Origin: Myxococcales bacterium | GTDB lineage: Bacteria > Lernaellota > Lernaellaia > Lernaellales > Lernaellaceae | Reading direction: 5' to 3' | Assembly (NCBI GenBank): GCA_012517325.1 | Contig: JAAYVF010000041.1 | Coordinates: 1 to 64,000 of the forward strand | Length of the DNA stretch: 64,000 nt | Shown here: one piece after another, positions 63,727 through 64,000 of the stretch | How positions within the stretch are numbered: position 1 is the first letter of the stretch | Layout: every line of letters starts with the position of its first letter | The notes under the pieces: model-generated | Told to the model about the DNA's origin: nothing | The model's input: the letters and a program-made list of their open reading frames with translations, nothing else | Databases searched by the model: none | Made by a program: the position numbers and the translations under genes

Positions 63727-64000
63727 ATGAAGCAGCGAGGGAGATGGTTAATCTACCTGTTGCTCGTCTTTTTCGTGGGTGTCGGATTGGTCGCCGCCTG
63801 CACTTCCGATGATGACGACGACGACAACGACACCTCCGCGGACGACGACAACGACGACTCTACCCCACCCGTCGACGACGATTCCGGGGATGACGACTCC
63901 GGCGACGACGACGACGATTCCGGCGATGACGACTCCGGCGACGATGACGACGATTCCGGAGACGACGATTCCGGCGATGATGACGATGACAACGACGACA
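63727..64000 (+). CDS. Lipoprotein with Asp-rich linker, cut by the window edge
   Basis: The first 91 codons are open to the window end. Signal peptide LLLVFFVGVGLVAAC has a good lipobox (LVAAC), then an Asp-rich linker with Ser-Gly interruptions begins at once (residues about 28 on). The functional domain lies beyond the window. The protein follows the thioredoxin-fold gene by 245 bases and has the same architecture, so it may be part of the same surface set. AAAAGGAGC precedes the ATG. Confidence 0.85.
   Translation, partial: MKQRGRWLIYLLLVFFVGVGLVAACTSDDDDDDNDTSADDDNDDSTPPVDDDSGDDDSGDDDDDSGDDDSGDDDDDSGDDDSGDDDDDNDD
63889..63960 (+). repeat. 36-base tandem duplication in the Asp/Ser/Gly linker
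   Basis: Two adjacent 36-base units (63889-63924 and 63925-63960) encode the same 12 residues and differ at only two silent positions. This nearly identical copy suggests recent expansion of the linker. Confidence 0.75.

Overview
This is a gene-dense, GC-rich stretch from a Gram-negative (diderm) bacterium. The envelope genes show this directly: an LptD-type LPS-assembly protein, a BamB-like lipoprotein beside a YfgM-like TPR protein, a FadL-like outer-membrane channel, several lipoprotein signals, and an LdcA/Mpl pair that recycles meso-diaminopimelate murein peptides. PATAN/DUF4388-like domains fused to receiver, J and TPR domains, an HD-GYP regulator, two-subunit B12 mutases, a 2-hydroxyacyl-CoA dehydratase activase and secreted proteins with long Asp linkers together suggest an uncultured deltaproteobacterium-like lineage (Myxococcota, Desulfobacterota or a related candidate phylum). 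That placement is inference. I saw no rRNA, tRNA, CRISPR array, prophage or intact transposon.

Layout. 218-4574 (+): dehydratase activase, folC, lptD in overlapping order. 4585-9358 (-): secreted HExxH peptidase with an acidic linker, rpmB, FAD oxidoreductase, purM. 9532-14998 (+): two large J-domain/TPR/DUF4388-like proteins, the second with an N-terminal receiver. 15008-23498 (-): two uncharacterised proteins, an EF-G-like GTPase, coaX-birA-nadC, a pseudo-receiver protein and a DUF362 ferredoxin-type protein. 23637-26006: a secreted protein of unknown function facing a CruF-like membrane protein. 26221-29374 (+): hybrid sensor kinase (GAF) and a receiver/HD-GYP partner.

29497-42188 (+): a 13-kb run of 13 mostly overlapping genes: pyrR-pyrB-pyrC, an unknown, a PflX-like radical SAM protein, an unknown with a basic tail, recG, lipA, a 70-residue protein, then ldcA, a serine beta-lactamase-fold hydrolase, mpl and a degenerate DHH protein. 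42201-45698: acidic-linker lipoprotein (-), then apbE and an unknown (+). 45805-52784 (-): HIT protein, HEAT-repeat protein, a lipoprotein-type MEMO1-AMMECR1 fusion, miaB, bifunctional nuclease, YfgM-like and BamB-like genes.

53209-60011 is the most distinctive metabolic region. Two thiolase-fold proteins (the second fused to tandem DUF35 modules) converge, across a strong bidirectional terminator, on an operon encoding a FadL-like channel and a two-subunit B12 acyl-CoA mutase. Active-site residues in the mutase match isobutyryl-CoA mutase rather than methylmalonyl-CoA mutase, and both thiolase-fold proteins lack the usual Cys/His catalytic residues. This may be an uptake and carbon-skeleton rearrangement/retro-aldol pathway for a branched acyl-CoA. 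The window ends with an unknown protein, a class IV aminotransferase, and two adjacent secreted proteins with extreme Asp-rich linkers, the last cut by the window edge.
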